Counted from the first letter of the stretch, positions 25,123-37,059 are shown. The stretch: DNA of 64,000 nucleotides from Labia minor (GCA_963082975.1 OY720344.1:73250546-73314545), one strand, 5' to 3'. Program-made: numbers and translations. Notes: generated from the sequence alone by a model not told the origin.

Positions 25123-26059
25123 GTGAATAATCAGAAAAACAAATATTTTCTCCATTAATCTCACAATAATCATAATTAATTATTTAATTTCATTATATAT
25201 ATCTTTATATTAAACATGTATTATTATTTATTTATTTAACTATTAACAATTATAATCATTTTTCTTTAACTTTTATACCAATTACTTCCACTTAGAATTA
25301 TGAACATTTTTAAGGACCTGTATTTCTTTAAATTTCATTAATCATTGTTATATTTTATTAAATAAAAAAAATACTTAAAATTAATATTATTTGATATGTT
25401 TGTATTTTATATACATTATTAAGTATTTTTATATGTATTAATAAATAATTATTTTAAAAGTTTTATTCTTTAATCTGAGAATAACGAAAACACCCTTAAT
25501 GGAATTGTTTATTCAGAGTCAAAAATTTAATAATTTAAATTCGAATTGATCAATTCAGGAGAAAAATTCCTTAAACAATATCATGAGCACATAAATTTAT
25601 TCAATTAAATTTAAAGCTTAAAAATAAGAGTTTTGACAAATTAAGGCACGGACACTCAATGTTAATTTTTGAAACAGAGTTCTCTCTGACGCTGCACAGG
25701 AGAATTAATTTTAAAAAAATGGCGGGCTTGGCAGGGTTTTTAAAATAAAATATTTTTATTTATAAGGAATATATAATAGTAAAAATTGTAGAATTTTCAG
25801 TTAAGAGAAAAATTATTTATTTGCAGATAAAACTGATATTTCACCAATCGATTATGCTTTTTTCAGAGAATTGATGAAATGTTGATTTATACTTATTACC
25901 AAAATAAATAATTTTTCATTTAACTGAAAATTCCACTTTTTTTATGTAATTTACACATCTAAATAAAACGAATAATATTCATGTATTATATTTATTATAA
26001 AAAATTTATTAAAATTATAAAATTTCATTTACAAATTAGTGATCACATCCTTTTTACAT
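25123..26059. other. Intergenic, AT-rich, with a dispersed repeat
   Basis: Downstream of the prominin stop. About 25740-26000 is related to 22680-22860 and 38690-38900 (shared words AAATTATTTTTCA and AACTGAAAATTC), an unnamed dispersed repeat. I see no gene. Confidence 0.35.
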
Positions 26060-26305
26060 ATTGTATTGTATTCTTCTAGGGAGTAATCTTTTTTTTCTGC
26101 TGTATAAAAATCGTGGTCTTCAAAGTGAAGACGACATACACGGTATTTCTTCATTTTATTATATGTCAGGCCAATAATTCATTCCGGCCCAATTGCTTGA
26201 TCCAACTTCTGCGTAAATTATCATCCCTGGGGATATAAAACATGGGTCCACATTCTCCTGCAGGAATGAATTTGTTATGCAAGCAATATGAGCAGTGGCG
26301 TACCT

Positions 26306-29300
26306 CAGTGGTTCTTAAACTGTGGTCCGCGGACCCCTGGGGGTCCGCGAAGCCTTTACTGGGGGTCCGCGGTCCTCGGAAAAAAATCATCGTAAAAATA
26401 TATACATATATAAATATTTAAAGTTCATTGTTTAACTATATCCTCCTAGAGAATTACGGCTATAATTTAATACTATTAATAATACTATTTTATTTTATTA
26501 AATTGATAATTATGTCAATTAATTTTTTGTGAATAAATAAACATATATAAAAAACTATATATAAAATTTGAATTTTCATCCATTCATTCATTTAAAATCA
26601 TTTTTCGATTGTTCCTTTAAAATAACCCCTCTTAGGGGCTCGGAAGGGGAGGCATATAAGGGAATTTTCTTTCACTTTGTTATTGGGGAAAACCAGGGGA
26701 GGGGACAGTCTTACCCGGAAAAACCCAAATTGTCAGCGTCCACTCTGGGGTTTTAAACAGTTTTAAAGCAAATGTTAATTATAAGTTCATTTCTCAACGA
26801 GTTGTATCTTTAAATTATTTTTATTAATGTTAATTATAAGTTCATTTCTCAACGAGTTGTATCTTTAAATTATTTTTATTAATTTAATTAATTATAATTA
26901 AATTATAGCTAATAATAGTTTATTATAGCTAATAATTTTTTTTAATTTTTAGTGTAATTTGCATGATCATTATTTTATAAAAACACTAAACACATTTTGC
27001 AATTTCCCAGAAAGGCTGTTTTTGAGAGTAAGTATAAGTTAGTTTTATGAATAAAAAATATTTATTTTAATAATATTTTAGAATCAAATTACGAAATTAA
27101 TAATATTTTAGAATCAAATTACGAAATTAATAATATTTTAGAATCAAATTACGAAATATATTTATTATATAAATTAATATTCATTTAAAATGATATTAAA
27201 TCATTTATTTAAAATGATTTAAAACATTTATTAAAATGATTTAAAACATTCATTTAAAATGATATTAAAACATTCATTTAAAATCATATTAAAACATAGC
27301 TAGTAAATAATAATTCGTTATATTTATATTATATTTATATTATATTTATATTATTGTAGTTCAATGTTAATAAATTACTCCATAAAATGGATCGTTGGCT
27401 ACAAACTGGTTCAACACAGAAACGGAAAGAATCAGATGATGAGGCATCAACAGCAAACTCTACCAAGAAACGCAAAACTAGAAAATATTCGGATGATTAT
27501 TTATCATTTGGATTTACTTATATTTGCAACAATGATGTGGAAAGACCAGTCTGCGTTCTATGTCAGGAAAGTTTATCCAATGAAAGTATGAAACCTGCTA
27601 ATCTCAGACGTCATTTACAAACAAAGCACAGCGAGCATGTTAGTAAGTCTATCGAATTTTTTAAAATGAAAAAAGAAGAACTTAATTCAAGTCAGAAATT
27701 GATGGTAAAGACGGGATCTGGTGGTATGAGTAAGAAAGCAGTAATGGCATCATATGAAGTAGCTCTACTTATTGCTAAAGCAGGAAAGCCGCATAATATA
27801 GCAGAGCAATTAATTCTTCCTGCTACAAAAGTAATTACAAATATAATGTTAGGAACTAAAGCAGCAAACGATATAAATTTGATTTCATTATCAAATGATA
27901 CGGTTAAGAATAGGATTGAAGACATGTCATGTAATATAAAAGAAGAATTAATATCGAGAGTGCGCAAAAGTCACTATTACTCATTACAATTGGATGAAAG
28001 TACTGATGTCACTAATAATGCCAATTTGTTAGCTTTCATTAGATATGAGTTTGAAAATCAAATACAAGAAGATGTATTGTTTTGTGATTCACTACCTTCA
28101 CGAACGACAGCTAATGACATATTTAACAGTTTGAATAATTTTATAACCGAAAATGAAATAGAGTGGCCAAAATGTGTTGGAATTTGCACTGATGGTGCTC
28201 GTGCAATGTCAGGTACAAGAACTGGATTGATTGCTCTTATTAAAAATGTTGCGCCTCAGGTTGTTTGGAATCATTGCTGCATTCACAGAGAATCATTAGC
28301 AGCCAAAAATATGTCACCAGATTTGAAAAGAACATTAGACGAAGTAGTTAAAATTGTCAATTTCATTAAGGCTCGTCCACTTAATTCCAGAGTTTTTAAA
28401 ATTTTGTGTGAGGAAATGGGTAGTCAACATACACATTTATTATTACATACAGATGTACGTTGGTTGTCCCGCGGGAAAGTACTCATTCGCCTTTTTGAGC
28501 TTCGAGATGAAATACGATTGTTTTTAATAGATGCGCATTTTGAACTGACCGAATGTTTCAATGATTTTATCTGGTTAGCTAAGGTGGCTTACTTGACTGA
28601 TATTTTTACAAAATTGAACGAACTTAATTTGAGCCTGCAAGGTACTGTTGTAAATATATTTAAAGTTGAAGATAAAATCGAAGCAATGATTAAAAAAATC
28701 GACTTGTGGTCGAAACGCATCCAGAACGATGTATATGAGTCTTTTCCAACTCTCAATGATTTCATAGAAAGCTCCAGTGAAAAATTGCTTAATCAAACGC
28801 GTCAATTATTTGTTGAACATTTAATTACTTTGAAAAGCAACTTCAGGAAGTATTTTTCTACTCCTGATCCTTGCAATAACTGGATCAGAGATCCATTTAA
28901 TATGGAAATTACAAATGCTAAACATTTATCTGCACCTGAACAAGATATTCTCGTGGAATTATCATGTGATACAACTTATAAACTAAAATTTAACAAAACT
29001 GAATTGAGCAACTTTTGGTTACTTCTCAGGTCAGATTATCCTGCGCTTGCAAATAAAGCACTTCAACACTTGATTCCATTCTGCACAACATATTTATGCG
29101 AACAAGCTTTTTCGGTACTATTTTATATTAAGTCTAAATATAGAAACAAATTAAATGTAGAGCCGGATCTTAGATTAAAAGTTTCCAATATTAAGCCAGA
29201 TATTGAGATTCTTGTTTCAAGAAAACAACTGCATACATCTCATTAAATATGTAAGTTATATTTAATGAGATAGATGCAGTTATTTTTTAAAATATTTCTT

Positions 29301-29632
29301 ATTTAATATTTTCTGAAAAAAATTATAAAATATTTATATGAATTTAATGTAAGTACCCATTATAATTTGTGAGATTTGTTGCTATGACAATGTTTGTATT
29401 TTCTTTCTTCAATATTATAATTTCTAATAAAATGTGTTCTACAATATGCAAAAAAATCGTTATTCACCAATCACTGTTAGAAATATTCATCATATATCCT
29501 TGTCCTTATGAGATCGTAAGCCAGAAATTAATTAATAAAATGACGAAAAGTACCTAAAGTTGTGATGGGGGTCCGTCAAAAAAAATTTTTTCAAGTGGGG
29601 GTCCGTGGAGTACATAAGTTTAAGAACCTATG
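26306..29632 (+). mobile_element. Inner autonomous-type hAT transposon
   Basis: The left end CAGTGGTTCTTAAAC and the right end, inverted as CATAGGTTCTTAAAC, match at 13 of 15 positions. GCGTACCT flanks at 26298-26305 and 29633-29640; this octamer lies in the left terminus of the outer element. Length is 3327 bp. Subterminal GTCCGCGG and GGGGGTCCGCG blocks recur at the far end. The 5' part carries a 55-bp tandem duplication (about 26772-26882) and three copies of a unit of about 30 bp (about 27068-27158). One intact transposase ORF lies inside. Confidence 0.92.
27387..29246 (+). CDS. hAT-family transposase, ZBED5/SCAND3-like, intact
   Basis: A single-exon ORF of 619 aa. Residues about 45-85 form a BED-type zinc finger (CVLCQESL, then HLQTKH). 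The RNase H-like core follows with LDESTDVT and ICTDGARAMSG (candidate acidic catalytic residues), the CCIHRE motif and TDVRWLSRG. The C-terminus has the hAT dimerisation region (YPALANKALQHLIPF, CEQAFSVL with the candidate Glu). Length and motif order match complete hAT transposases of the ZBED5/FAM200-like group. The enclosing terminal repeats and target duplications show it is a transposon gene, not a domesticated single-copy gene. Start: the Met opening DRWLQTG; an in-frame alternative is not obvious. The lack of stops suggests recent activity, which is inference. Confidence 0.92.
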   Translation: MDRWLQTGSTQKRKESDDEASTANSTKKRKTRKYSDDYLSFGFTYICNNDVERPVCVLCQESLSNESMKPANLRRHLQTKHSEHVSKSIEFFKMKKEELNSSQKLMVKTGSGGMSKKAVMASYEVALLIAKAGKPHNIAEQLILPATKVITNIMLGTKAANDINLISLSNDTVKNRIEDMSCNIKEELISRVRKSHYYSLQLDESTDVTNNANLLAFIRYEFENQIQEDVLFCDSLPSRTTANDIFNSLNNFITENEIEWPKCVGICTDGARAMSGTRTGLIALIKNVAPQVVWNHCCIHRESLAAKNMSPDLKRTLDEVVKIVNFIKARPLNSRVFKILCEEMGSQHTHLLLHTDVRWLSRGKVLIRLFELRDEIRLFLIDAHFELTECFNDFIWLAKVAYLTDIFTKLNELNLSLQGTVVNIFKVEDKIEAMIKKIDLWSKRIQNDVYESFPTLNDFIESSSEKLLNQTRQLFVEHLITLKSNFRKYFSTPDPCNNWIRDPFNMEITNAKHLSAPEQDILVELSCDTTYKLKFNKTELSNFWLLLRSDYPALANKALQHLIPFCTTYLCEQAFSVLFYIKSKYRNKLNVEPDLRLKVSNIKPDIEILVSRKQLHTSH

Positions 29633-30442
29633 GCGTACCTAGAACTTTTGCCGCCCGGGGCGATCTCCAGTTTGCCGCCCTTTTTATTATAAGTCGATCA
29701 AATAGTGGTTTTTATAAATTAATACACATAAATAAATTATTAAGTTATTTAATCAATATTAATTAATACACAGAGAGTAAATTTTTTCACATATTTGTAT
29801 GCACTCGTAAACATATTTATATAATATTTACTCTTCTAGCTTTCATACTAGAAAAATCGTGTATAATGCTCTCAAAATGTATATTTATATTGTTTCCGCC
29901 GGCCCTGCTTTTCAAAAGAAAAATAGATGATTTAGAAAAATATTGGTATATCACTTCAAAGTAATCATCTAATCATATAAACTTTTCAAAAGAAATGACA
30001 TTTATAAACTGATATGAAATAATTTTGGTTAGGAAAAATTGCCGAACAAAATCGTAAAGATGCGTTTACGAATTCAACGAATTTAATGAATACAATAAAA
30101 TAAAATTATTGTCCTGTTCTTGGAATTAGAATTCAAAATTTACACTAAAATGCATTTATTTACACCGAGGAATAATATTCGAAATCATATAGTTAATCAT
30201 AATTTATATAAATCAAATAATAAACTTATAATAATCAAAATAATAATCATTTATTATTCAAGAAAGAAAAAAAAATAAATATGAAATGAATAAGTTGCTT
30301 TTTACAACTATAACTAAATATAAAAAATGCCGCCCCAAGATAAGTGCCGCCCGGTGCGGACCGCACCCCCCCCCCCCCAGGTACGCCACTGAATATGAGC
30401 ACAACCAGGAATCTTCAAAAAACAAAATTTTAAACATCTTAT

Positions 30443-30818
30443 ATTATATTAATTTATATACATGTACATAAACCAAATAAATCTATATTAAATAATTATA
30501 CTTGCATGCTTAATAATATCTGAGAAAAAATTCCAAATAATTTTAAAATAGTTTAAGATATATGTTTAAAAATATAATAGTTATAAGTTATAAGCATTTT
30601 ATAATTTTTCAAACAATGAATATAAACATGGCTTCGAAGAATAAACAATATATATAACTTCACATATATTCATATATGAAGTTTTTTTAAACATATTATA
30701 TTATATTAATTTATAAATACATGTACATATACCAAATAATTCTATATTAAATAATAAAATAATTTAAATAATAATAAATTTTAATTACATCATATCCCAT
30801 GTTGATTGAGGTTTGATA
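30443..30818. other. Intergenic, nothing recognised
   Basis: AT-rich DNA between the THAP fragment and the TTAA-flanked element. No coding or RNA signal is seen. Confidence 0.3.
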
Positions 30819-31510
30819 TTAACCCCTCAAGCCGGGAATTAAATGAGCGAAAAATGTACTTTCTTACACTCGTACCTAAAATAATTAATATCTCATAAAC
30901 TACTCAACATCAATTTGTGAAATTTTCAAGAGTTGTCAAGGGAAGATGTTTCTTTGTATACAAAATATTTAATCAGCTTAGCTAGAAATTGAGTTTTGAA
31001 GACTCGAAGAAACAAAGTTTTTTCTTATTTGAAAAACATGTGTTCGAAAAAAAATCAATAAAAAAGTGGAAAAAAGAGAAAGTGTAATTATTGTAGTTTT
31101 AAAAAGTGTAAAAATTTTCAAATTTGATCGAGAAATGGCAGAGAAATGCATATTTATATAAACGCTGGAAGCTGGCGAGTACGGACTCAGGGTATTTTAT
31201 TTATGAAAGTCGTGATTATTTCTTTTGAAACTGTATCCTTCCTGGATAAAATTCTGTTACAATTTTGTAAAATGGTGTATTAAATTATTATACATTTGAT
31301 AATTTTATATAATATAATATATGTATATAATTATAATAAGGTAAATAGTATTTTATTTATATTGAAAAATATATATTGGTATATATATAAAATATATAAT
31401 TAATTAAAATACATAAGTAATTAAAATATATATACATAATTTATATAATAATAAAATTATACTTATATTATAACCCCCCTGGTACTCGGGTTCCCGGCTT
31501 GAGGGATTAA
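30819..31510. mobile_element. piggyBac-like MITE flanked by TTAA
   Basis: The element is 30823-31506 (684 bp) between TTAA at 30819-30822 and 31507-31510. The left end CCCCTCAAGCCGGGAA and the right end, inverted as TCCCTCAAGCCGGGAA, match at 15 of 16 positions. A TTAA target and CCC-type ends are typical of piggyBac; Kolobok also uses TTAA. No transposase ORF is present. It lies about 200 bp upstream of the SOCS6 start codon. Confidence 0.8.
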
Positions 31511-31709
31511 AATAATTACAGGACTTGTCTGTGTAGCTATCCTTCTCATTCATATTTCCACACATTGCCGTGCGCCTGCAGCGCGATCTTAAGGTGCACA
31601 GGAGAATGAAAACTCGGTTTCAACTCTCCCCTTTAAGTGTCCCCCTGGTCTGTGGAGCCGAGGCTTTGGGCTTTGGGAGGACAGTTGAAGAATTTTCTTC
31701 TCAAGTAAC

Positions 31710-34700
31710 ATGACAGGGAGTGCTGAAGAGCTCAGCACATGTCTTGGCAACACACAAGGTCAAGATTGTATGATAGCAAGAGATCACCTTCAAACGAACT
31801 CTCCTTTTACCAGGTAATAACTCGAAGACAGAATAATGTGTCAAAATAATGTCAAACTCAAATCTTTCAATCAAAATTGAACAACAAAATTTTTTAAAAA
31901 TATGTCATCTTTACTTATCATTTCATCATATATATATAAAGTGAATGAATTTTATATTAAAATAATAATTATTTTACAAGTAAGTGTATTATAAATAAAT
32001 TATCGATAAATTAATAAATTTAGATCAAAATAGAAATCAAGAAAAAAGATTTAATCGTATATTTTTATCAATTTAATTGCTTATTTATTTTTATTCATTC
32101 TTATTGAGATCATTATAAATTCCAATATTTTTACTGTCGAAGATTCACCCAAAATGACAGCTATAGGATCATTAAGATCGCTAAAAATCAAAACAAAATG
32201 CATTTAAGAATAATTTTATTAAAACATTGAATATAATTATTTTGTTTTCAATGAATAAATATATTTTTAGAGTAATGCTTAATTTTTTTTTGGTATTTAT
32301 TACCTAAACAATAATTTGTTACACTTTTAGATCACAGATAATTATATTTTTAAATAAAAATTTATTTAAAAAAAGATGAGATTTGCATCCTCAAGCTTTT
32401 GTTATCAATTGGTTTTATTATTTTTATTATTCATAGATACATGATTACATGTACTCATAATATATATGAGTCATAAAATATGTGATAACTTAGTAGAATT
32501 ATTTTTCCACTACAATGAGAATTTAATACTTAATGTCAAAAAAATATATTAGGGTAAACTTATCAGTGCTGGACCACTTTGACAGTAATTGACCATTTGT
32601 TAGATTTTTGATCAAAATACTTTTTAATTTCAAATTAAACTCGAGATATCGATAAATATATCAAGAAGTAGTCTCTTCCGAATTGCTTAACAATGAAACA
32701 GAGACCAATCGTTGCATATTTATCTATCTTTTAAAAACACGAGGTAAGAGTTATTGCAGTTTAAGGTTAGATTCTTATATGCAAAATGTTAAGGATATGC
32801 TTCACTTTATTTTCAATATATAATGTTTTATTTAATAATAATTTCAATCCAAAAGTTCAATTCAATAATTGATACTACAAATTATATTAATCAATTTAAA
32901 ATATTTTCTTAATGTGAACATAAACAATTATCAAAGGGGTGGTCCATTTCATAAACATTCGTATTAATATAATAATAAATAATAAATATCTTTTATTAAA
33001 TTTATGTATTATTTAAATAAGAAAAAAGAAAGAATAATTAGAAAAGATTAGCAACTTTAGAGAAGCAAAGGAAAAAGTTGGATAGCAAAAAAAAATAAAG
33101 GGAGGAAAGACAGTTTGTAAGGGAAGAGCTAATAGTTCTGAATATTCTGACTTTTCAGCTTGAAAATATCACACTGATGAAAATAATTGTCTTGAAGTCA
33201 GTTATGAGGTTACATGTATTTATTTTTAAATTCATAGAATTAATTTTGATATTTATTGTTTAGTATTATTGAATTAAAATTAATTTAACAATCTTATAGA
33301 AAAATATTTTTCCAAATATCTGATTAATAATTATTTTTTTGTTTCAAGAATATTAATGAGGTTCCGTTATTTTGCTCTCGATATGAAATTCATATTATTC
33401 ATTGAACAATATTTTATATATTTCTAAATATGGTATATTCATACTCTGATATATTAATGAATGAGAAATAATTTTGAAATTCTTATAATAAGTCGATATT
33501 TAACATAAGTTCACTTTATATTTTTTAATTAAATTAAAATTTTCTAATCTATATAAACAAATTTTAAAATAAAATTATCTTTATTTATATTTCGTTTAAA
33601 ATTATCATTGAGTTACTATTACAGATCGAAGAAAGACAATCATATCATATTCAACTCTTACTCTTCTATTTATTTATTGATTTAAATATGTTTAAACTAT
33701 TTTTAATTTAAAAAGTATAATATTAAAACATTCTTAAATTCAAGATTGAAATAAATATATAATTATTGCCGATGTTATTTATTATTTATTATTAAATTAT
33801 TTTTAAATCATAATCATTAAAAATAAAATAAAACATAAGAAATTTACAATTATTTTTCCAATATGATTATCTTAAAAATTTATAATTGTAAGTTTTATTT
33901 ATATTAATTTTTATGTTTTTATGATGTTAATAATGTATTAATTTAATTATATATTTCTATTGTGCTCGCTCATAATTTCTTTTTTTTTAATTATTATTTT
34001 ACAGATTTTTTTGCTGTGGAAAAGTTGATTATCTTGATAATATAGATAGACTTTCAACAAACAGAGAAGTTTACTCATCGAAAATGTCCAAACCAAATTT
34101 GCTCAAACGTATTAAAAATAAACTTCAACCACGATCCAAGTAAAATAAATTATTCCTACACCTATAAATAATAATATTAATAAAATTATTAATATTATTA
34201 TTGTTATTTTGATATAAGAATAAAATTAATGTTTTTACCATTGATACAAACAAACTTCTTTAAGATTTTTTCATACAAAATTCAACACATAAATTTTAAA
34301 ATTGCATACCATTAAAAGAAATAAAACTATATAAATTTACTTTTTCCTAAACTTTTACTTATACTTTTGCCTACCATACCATACGAACATCCTTCAAATT
34401 AATTTAATATATAATAAGAATTTATCTGTTTCAGAACAAAATTACCTTATGTCAGCCGAGAGTCAAAGGATATGAGAATGTCAACCTCTTCTTGCCAAGC
34501 TGTTGGATATTCAGACAATATAGAAACACCATATGATATATATGATGATGTAAAAGTAAGTTTTAGTGAAAAAAGAAATATATGTAAACAATTGATAACA
34601 TAATTAAGAGATTCTTTTAAAATAAACATTGTTTACCATTTAATGTGGAAATGAATCAAGTTGATTCTAAGTTAACAGCCAAAAAATAATGTTTATATAA

Positions 34701-35015
34701 TTAATATTATTTATTATTTAAAAGTAAAATTTGTTGTTCAGAAATATTATTTATTTAAATTCAATTATTTTTAAAATTTGAATAAATACATAATATATTA
34801 TAAGAACAAAATCAATTTCAATTTATTTAAATATATTTAGTTAATATATTATTTCTTATAGCCTGCTCTAACAAATGAATTAAACCAATTGGCTCATCAT
34901 GGTTGGTATTGGGGTCCTATTACAAGGGATGAGGCTGATGAAAAACTCAGAGATCAACCTGATGGTTCATTTCTAGTCAGAGACTCATCTTCGGCATGTC
35001 ATATACTCTCGGTAA

Positions 35016-35046
<31 letters not shown>

Positions 35047-35518
35047 TTTTTAAAATAATACAATTTCCTGATATTTAATACATAATTGTTTTTTAATTGT
35101 TAATTATGAAAAATATAATATATCGGTTACAATTTTTTAAATTAATAATTTTAAAAATATATTTCAGCTGAGCTTCCGATGTCTTGGTATTACGATGCAT
35201 ACTCGAATAGAGCATAATCAAGGGCACTTTTTCTTCTATTCCAATCCAAATCGGGAAGGTTTTAAAACAATCGCTGAATTAGTTCAAAACGCATTGGCCT
35301 CCTCCCATTCTAAAGTTGCTTTTTATTCAAAATCTCTATTACCTGGATCTGCAGCTTTTCCAGTAAGGCTATCTAAACCTGTATCTCGTTTTACTCAGGT
35401 CCGTTCTTTACAATATCTATGTCGATTTGTGATTCGTCAAAATATATGTGTTGATAATATTCGTAAATTGCCACTTCCTATACCAATTAAAGAATATATA
35501 TTAGAAGGACATTACTAG
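31710..35518 (+). CDS. SOCS6: Suppressor of cytokine signalling 6-like protein
   Basis: Five exons join in phase: 31710-31813, 34005-34139, 34435-34555, 34862-35011 and 35168-35518, giving 286 aa. An SH2 domain runs from about residue 132 ([12 protein letters not shown], then [10 protein letters not shown] with the phosphotyrosine-binding Arg) to about 230 ([14 protein letters not shown]). A C-terminal SOCS box ([13 protein letters not shown], then [11 protein letters not shown]) ends in the HY seen in vertebrate SOCS6. Such proteins bind phosphotyrosine partners by SH2 and recruit Elongin B/C-Cullin 5 through the box to restrain receptor tyrosine kinase signalling. The N-terminus is short and basic ([10 protein letters not shown]) compared with the roughly 535-aa vertebrate protein. 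Exon 1 is the weakest call: it fits by phase and a good donor, but other 5' exons could exist. SOCS7 is the main alternative; the SOCS box favours SOCS6. Confidence 0.88.
31814..34004 (+). other. First intron of the SOCS6-like gene
   Basis: A 2.2-kb AT-rich intron bounded by AG/GTAATA and TTTACAG. No repeat family or nested gene is recognised. Confidence 0.5.
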
Positions 35519-35557
<39 letters not shown>

Positions 35558-36200
35558 CCTTCATGGTAACTATTGACATTCAAAATAACCTATTAAAATT
35601 TATTGATTTTCATATTTTTATATATTTCTCCTATAAAGAATTAGTTTTAGATTTCATTATCATTTATTTAAACAAATTGAATACTTATATTTAATTTTGA
35701 AATTAAGATCCGTCCACAGATTGAATTAACAAAATTTTAAATTAACAATAAATTTATGAATGTTATAAGTTATCATTAATAAAAGGCTATCCCTACTTGA
35801 AAATCTATTTTTATAGAGTTTTAATTAATAGTTCTGAGAATATATATTGCCAAATAAGGATTTTTTAAATCATATTTCTATATTTCTTTCCAAAGTATCT
35901 AGAGTTTAAAGAATTTATTTTATCATAGATTTTTACCAAAAAAAGAATAAAAATATTTTATATGTTTATATTGTTGACAAATTAAGTAAAAATATTTTAT
36001 AATCAATTTTAGAAAATTTAAATTTCAAAATAAAATGATTTTGTTAAATAATTAAATAAATAAAAATTTATTTAAATTTAAACTTAAGTTCATTATTTTT
36101 GATTATAGATGTTTATATTTCTTTATAAATAATGTAAGAAAATTGTGTTTTATTTAGTAGAATAGTAAGTAGTATATAATATATTTATCTATTACTTAAG
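35519..36200. other. SOCS6 3' region, AT-rich
   Basis: A TA microsatellite (about 35521-35553) directly follows the SOCS6 stop. The rest is AT-rich with no gene seen; it probably includes the 3' UTR. Confidence 0.35.
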
Positions 36201-36849
36201 TTATGTTATTAAACAAATATACCCATATAATGGTTGCACAATTATAGAATGACTGATTTTTATTCTAGTAAAAAAAGTCCAAAATTGTTTAAAGAGTAGC
36301 AATAAACTGTGATTATGAGTTACTTAATATAATAAATAATAGATTAAGAAAATATATATATTTAAAAAATAATTTGTTTTAATAGAAAATAAGTTATAAT
36401 TATACAAATCAATATATATGTATATATTTAGACTAAAATAATAAAAGTAATATATTGTCATCCTAGCCAGAACGCTAACGTCGATTAGACGTTTAATCGA
36501 CCTCTAGGAGATCTAGATTACGTCTAGAAATATAACAACTTAGACGTCAATATAGACATCTAGAAATTTCAATTTAGACGTCTATATAGACATCTTGAAA
36601 TTTCAATTTAGACGTCTATATAGACATCTTGAAATTTCAATTTAGACATCTATATAGACATCTTGAAATTTCAATTTAGACGTCTATATAGACATCTAGA
36701 AATATCAATTTAGACGTCTATATAGACATCTAGATTATGTTATTAAACAAATATACCCATATAATGGTTGCACAATTATAGAATGACTGATTTTTATTCT
36801 AGTAAAAAAAAGTCCGAAATTGTTTAAACAGTAGCAATAAACTGTGATT
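36201..36849. repeat. Direct repeats of about 114 bp flanking the 34-bp array region
   Basis: Positions 36201-36314 and 36735-36849 are near-identical direct repeats (both contain ATACCCATATAATGGTTGCA). Between them lie the inverted-repeat terminus at 36462 and the 34-bp array. Either a duplication brought in the array, or replication slippage copied the flank. Confidence 0.75.
36541..36734. repeat. 34-bp tandem array built on TAGACGTCTA
   Basis: About 5.7 tandem copies of a 34-bp unit that contains TTTAGACGTCTATATAGACA and ends in a TTGAAATTTCAA palindrome. Copies differ by one or two bases (for example GACGTC to GACATC). Each unit is nearly self-complementary in two parts, so each can fold. 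Confidence 0.85.
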
Positions 36850-36886
36850 CTATATAGACTATATATGCTAGCTAAAATTGTTTGTT

Positions 36887-36920
<34 letters not shown>

Positions 36921-37059
36921 AATGGGTTCTCAGAAACCGCTCCTACGATTTTTTTTGAAATTCACTCCAGAGATAGTATTTATAAAGAAAAATTGAATTT
37001 TATTGATCACACCTCTGGAAAAAATCATCTTCATTAGTTTTTTATTGATTTAAATAGAT

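Larger units (their letters stand above)
26293..30391. mobile_element. Outer non-autonomous hAT element, host of the inner hAT
   Basis: The left end CAGTGGCGTACCT (26293) and the right end, inverted as CAGTGGCGTACCT, match perfectly over 13 bp. AATATGAG flanks it at 26285-26292 and 30392-30399. Without the inner element and its duplicated target it is 764 bp. Interior blocks GCCGCCCGGGGCGA and GTGCCGCCCGGTGCGG form further inverted homology near the ends. No transposase ORF is seen outside the inner element. Confidence 0.9.
26060..30437 (-). pseudogene. THAP-domain gene fragment split by nested hAT insertions
   Basis: If the two nested elements and one copy of the outer target duplication are removed, minus-strand 30437-30400 joins 26292-26060. 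It encodes a candidate Met start and then CSYC, PRDDNLRRSWIKQLGRN and VCRLHFEDHDFY. That is the C-x2-C, central Trp and C-x2-H layout of a THAP zinc finger. The frame breaks once, between the RNELLA segment (stop at 26166-26168) and KKYRVC. The THAP fold binds DNA and occurs in transcription factors and in P-element-type transposases; nothing downstream shows which. The insertion point falls right at the first zinc-binding Cys pair. The frame break could be decay or an unrecognised intron. Confidence 0.6.

Noticed and set aside
27364-27591. Second ORF overlapping the transposase start in another frame
   Set aside because: A shadow frame of the BED-finger region without its own motif.
36541-36734. 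34-bp regular tandem array resembling a CRISPR array
   Set aside because: Units are contiguous with no unique spacers, the context is eukaryotic, and the unit is part of transposon-like subterminal repeats.
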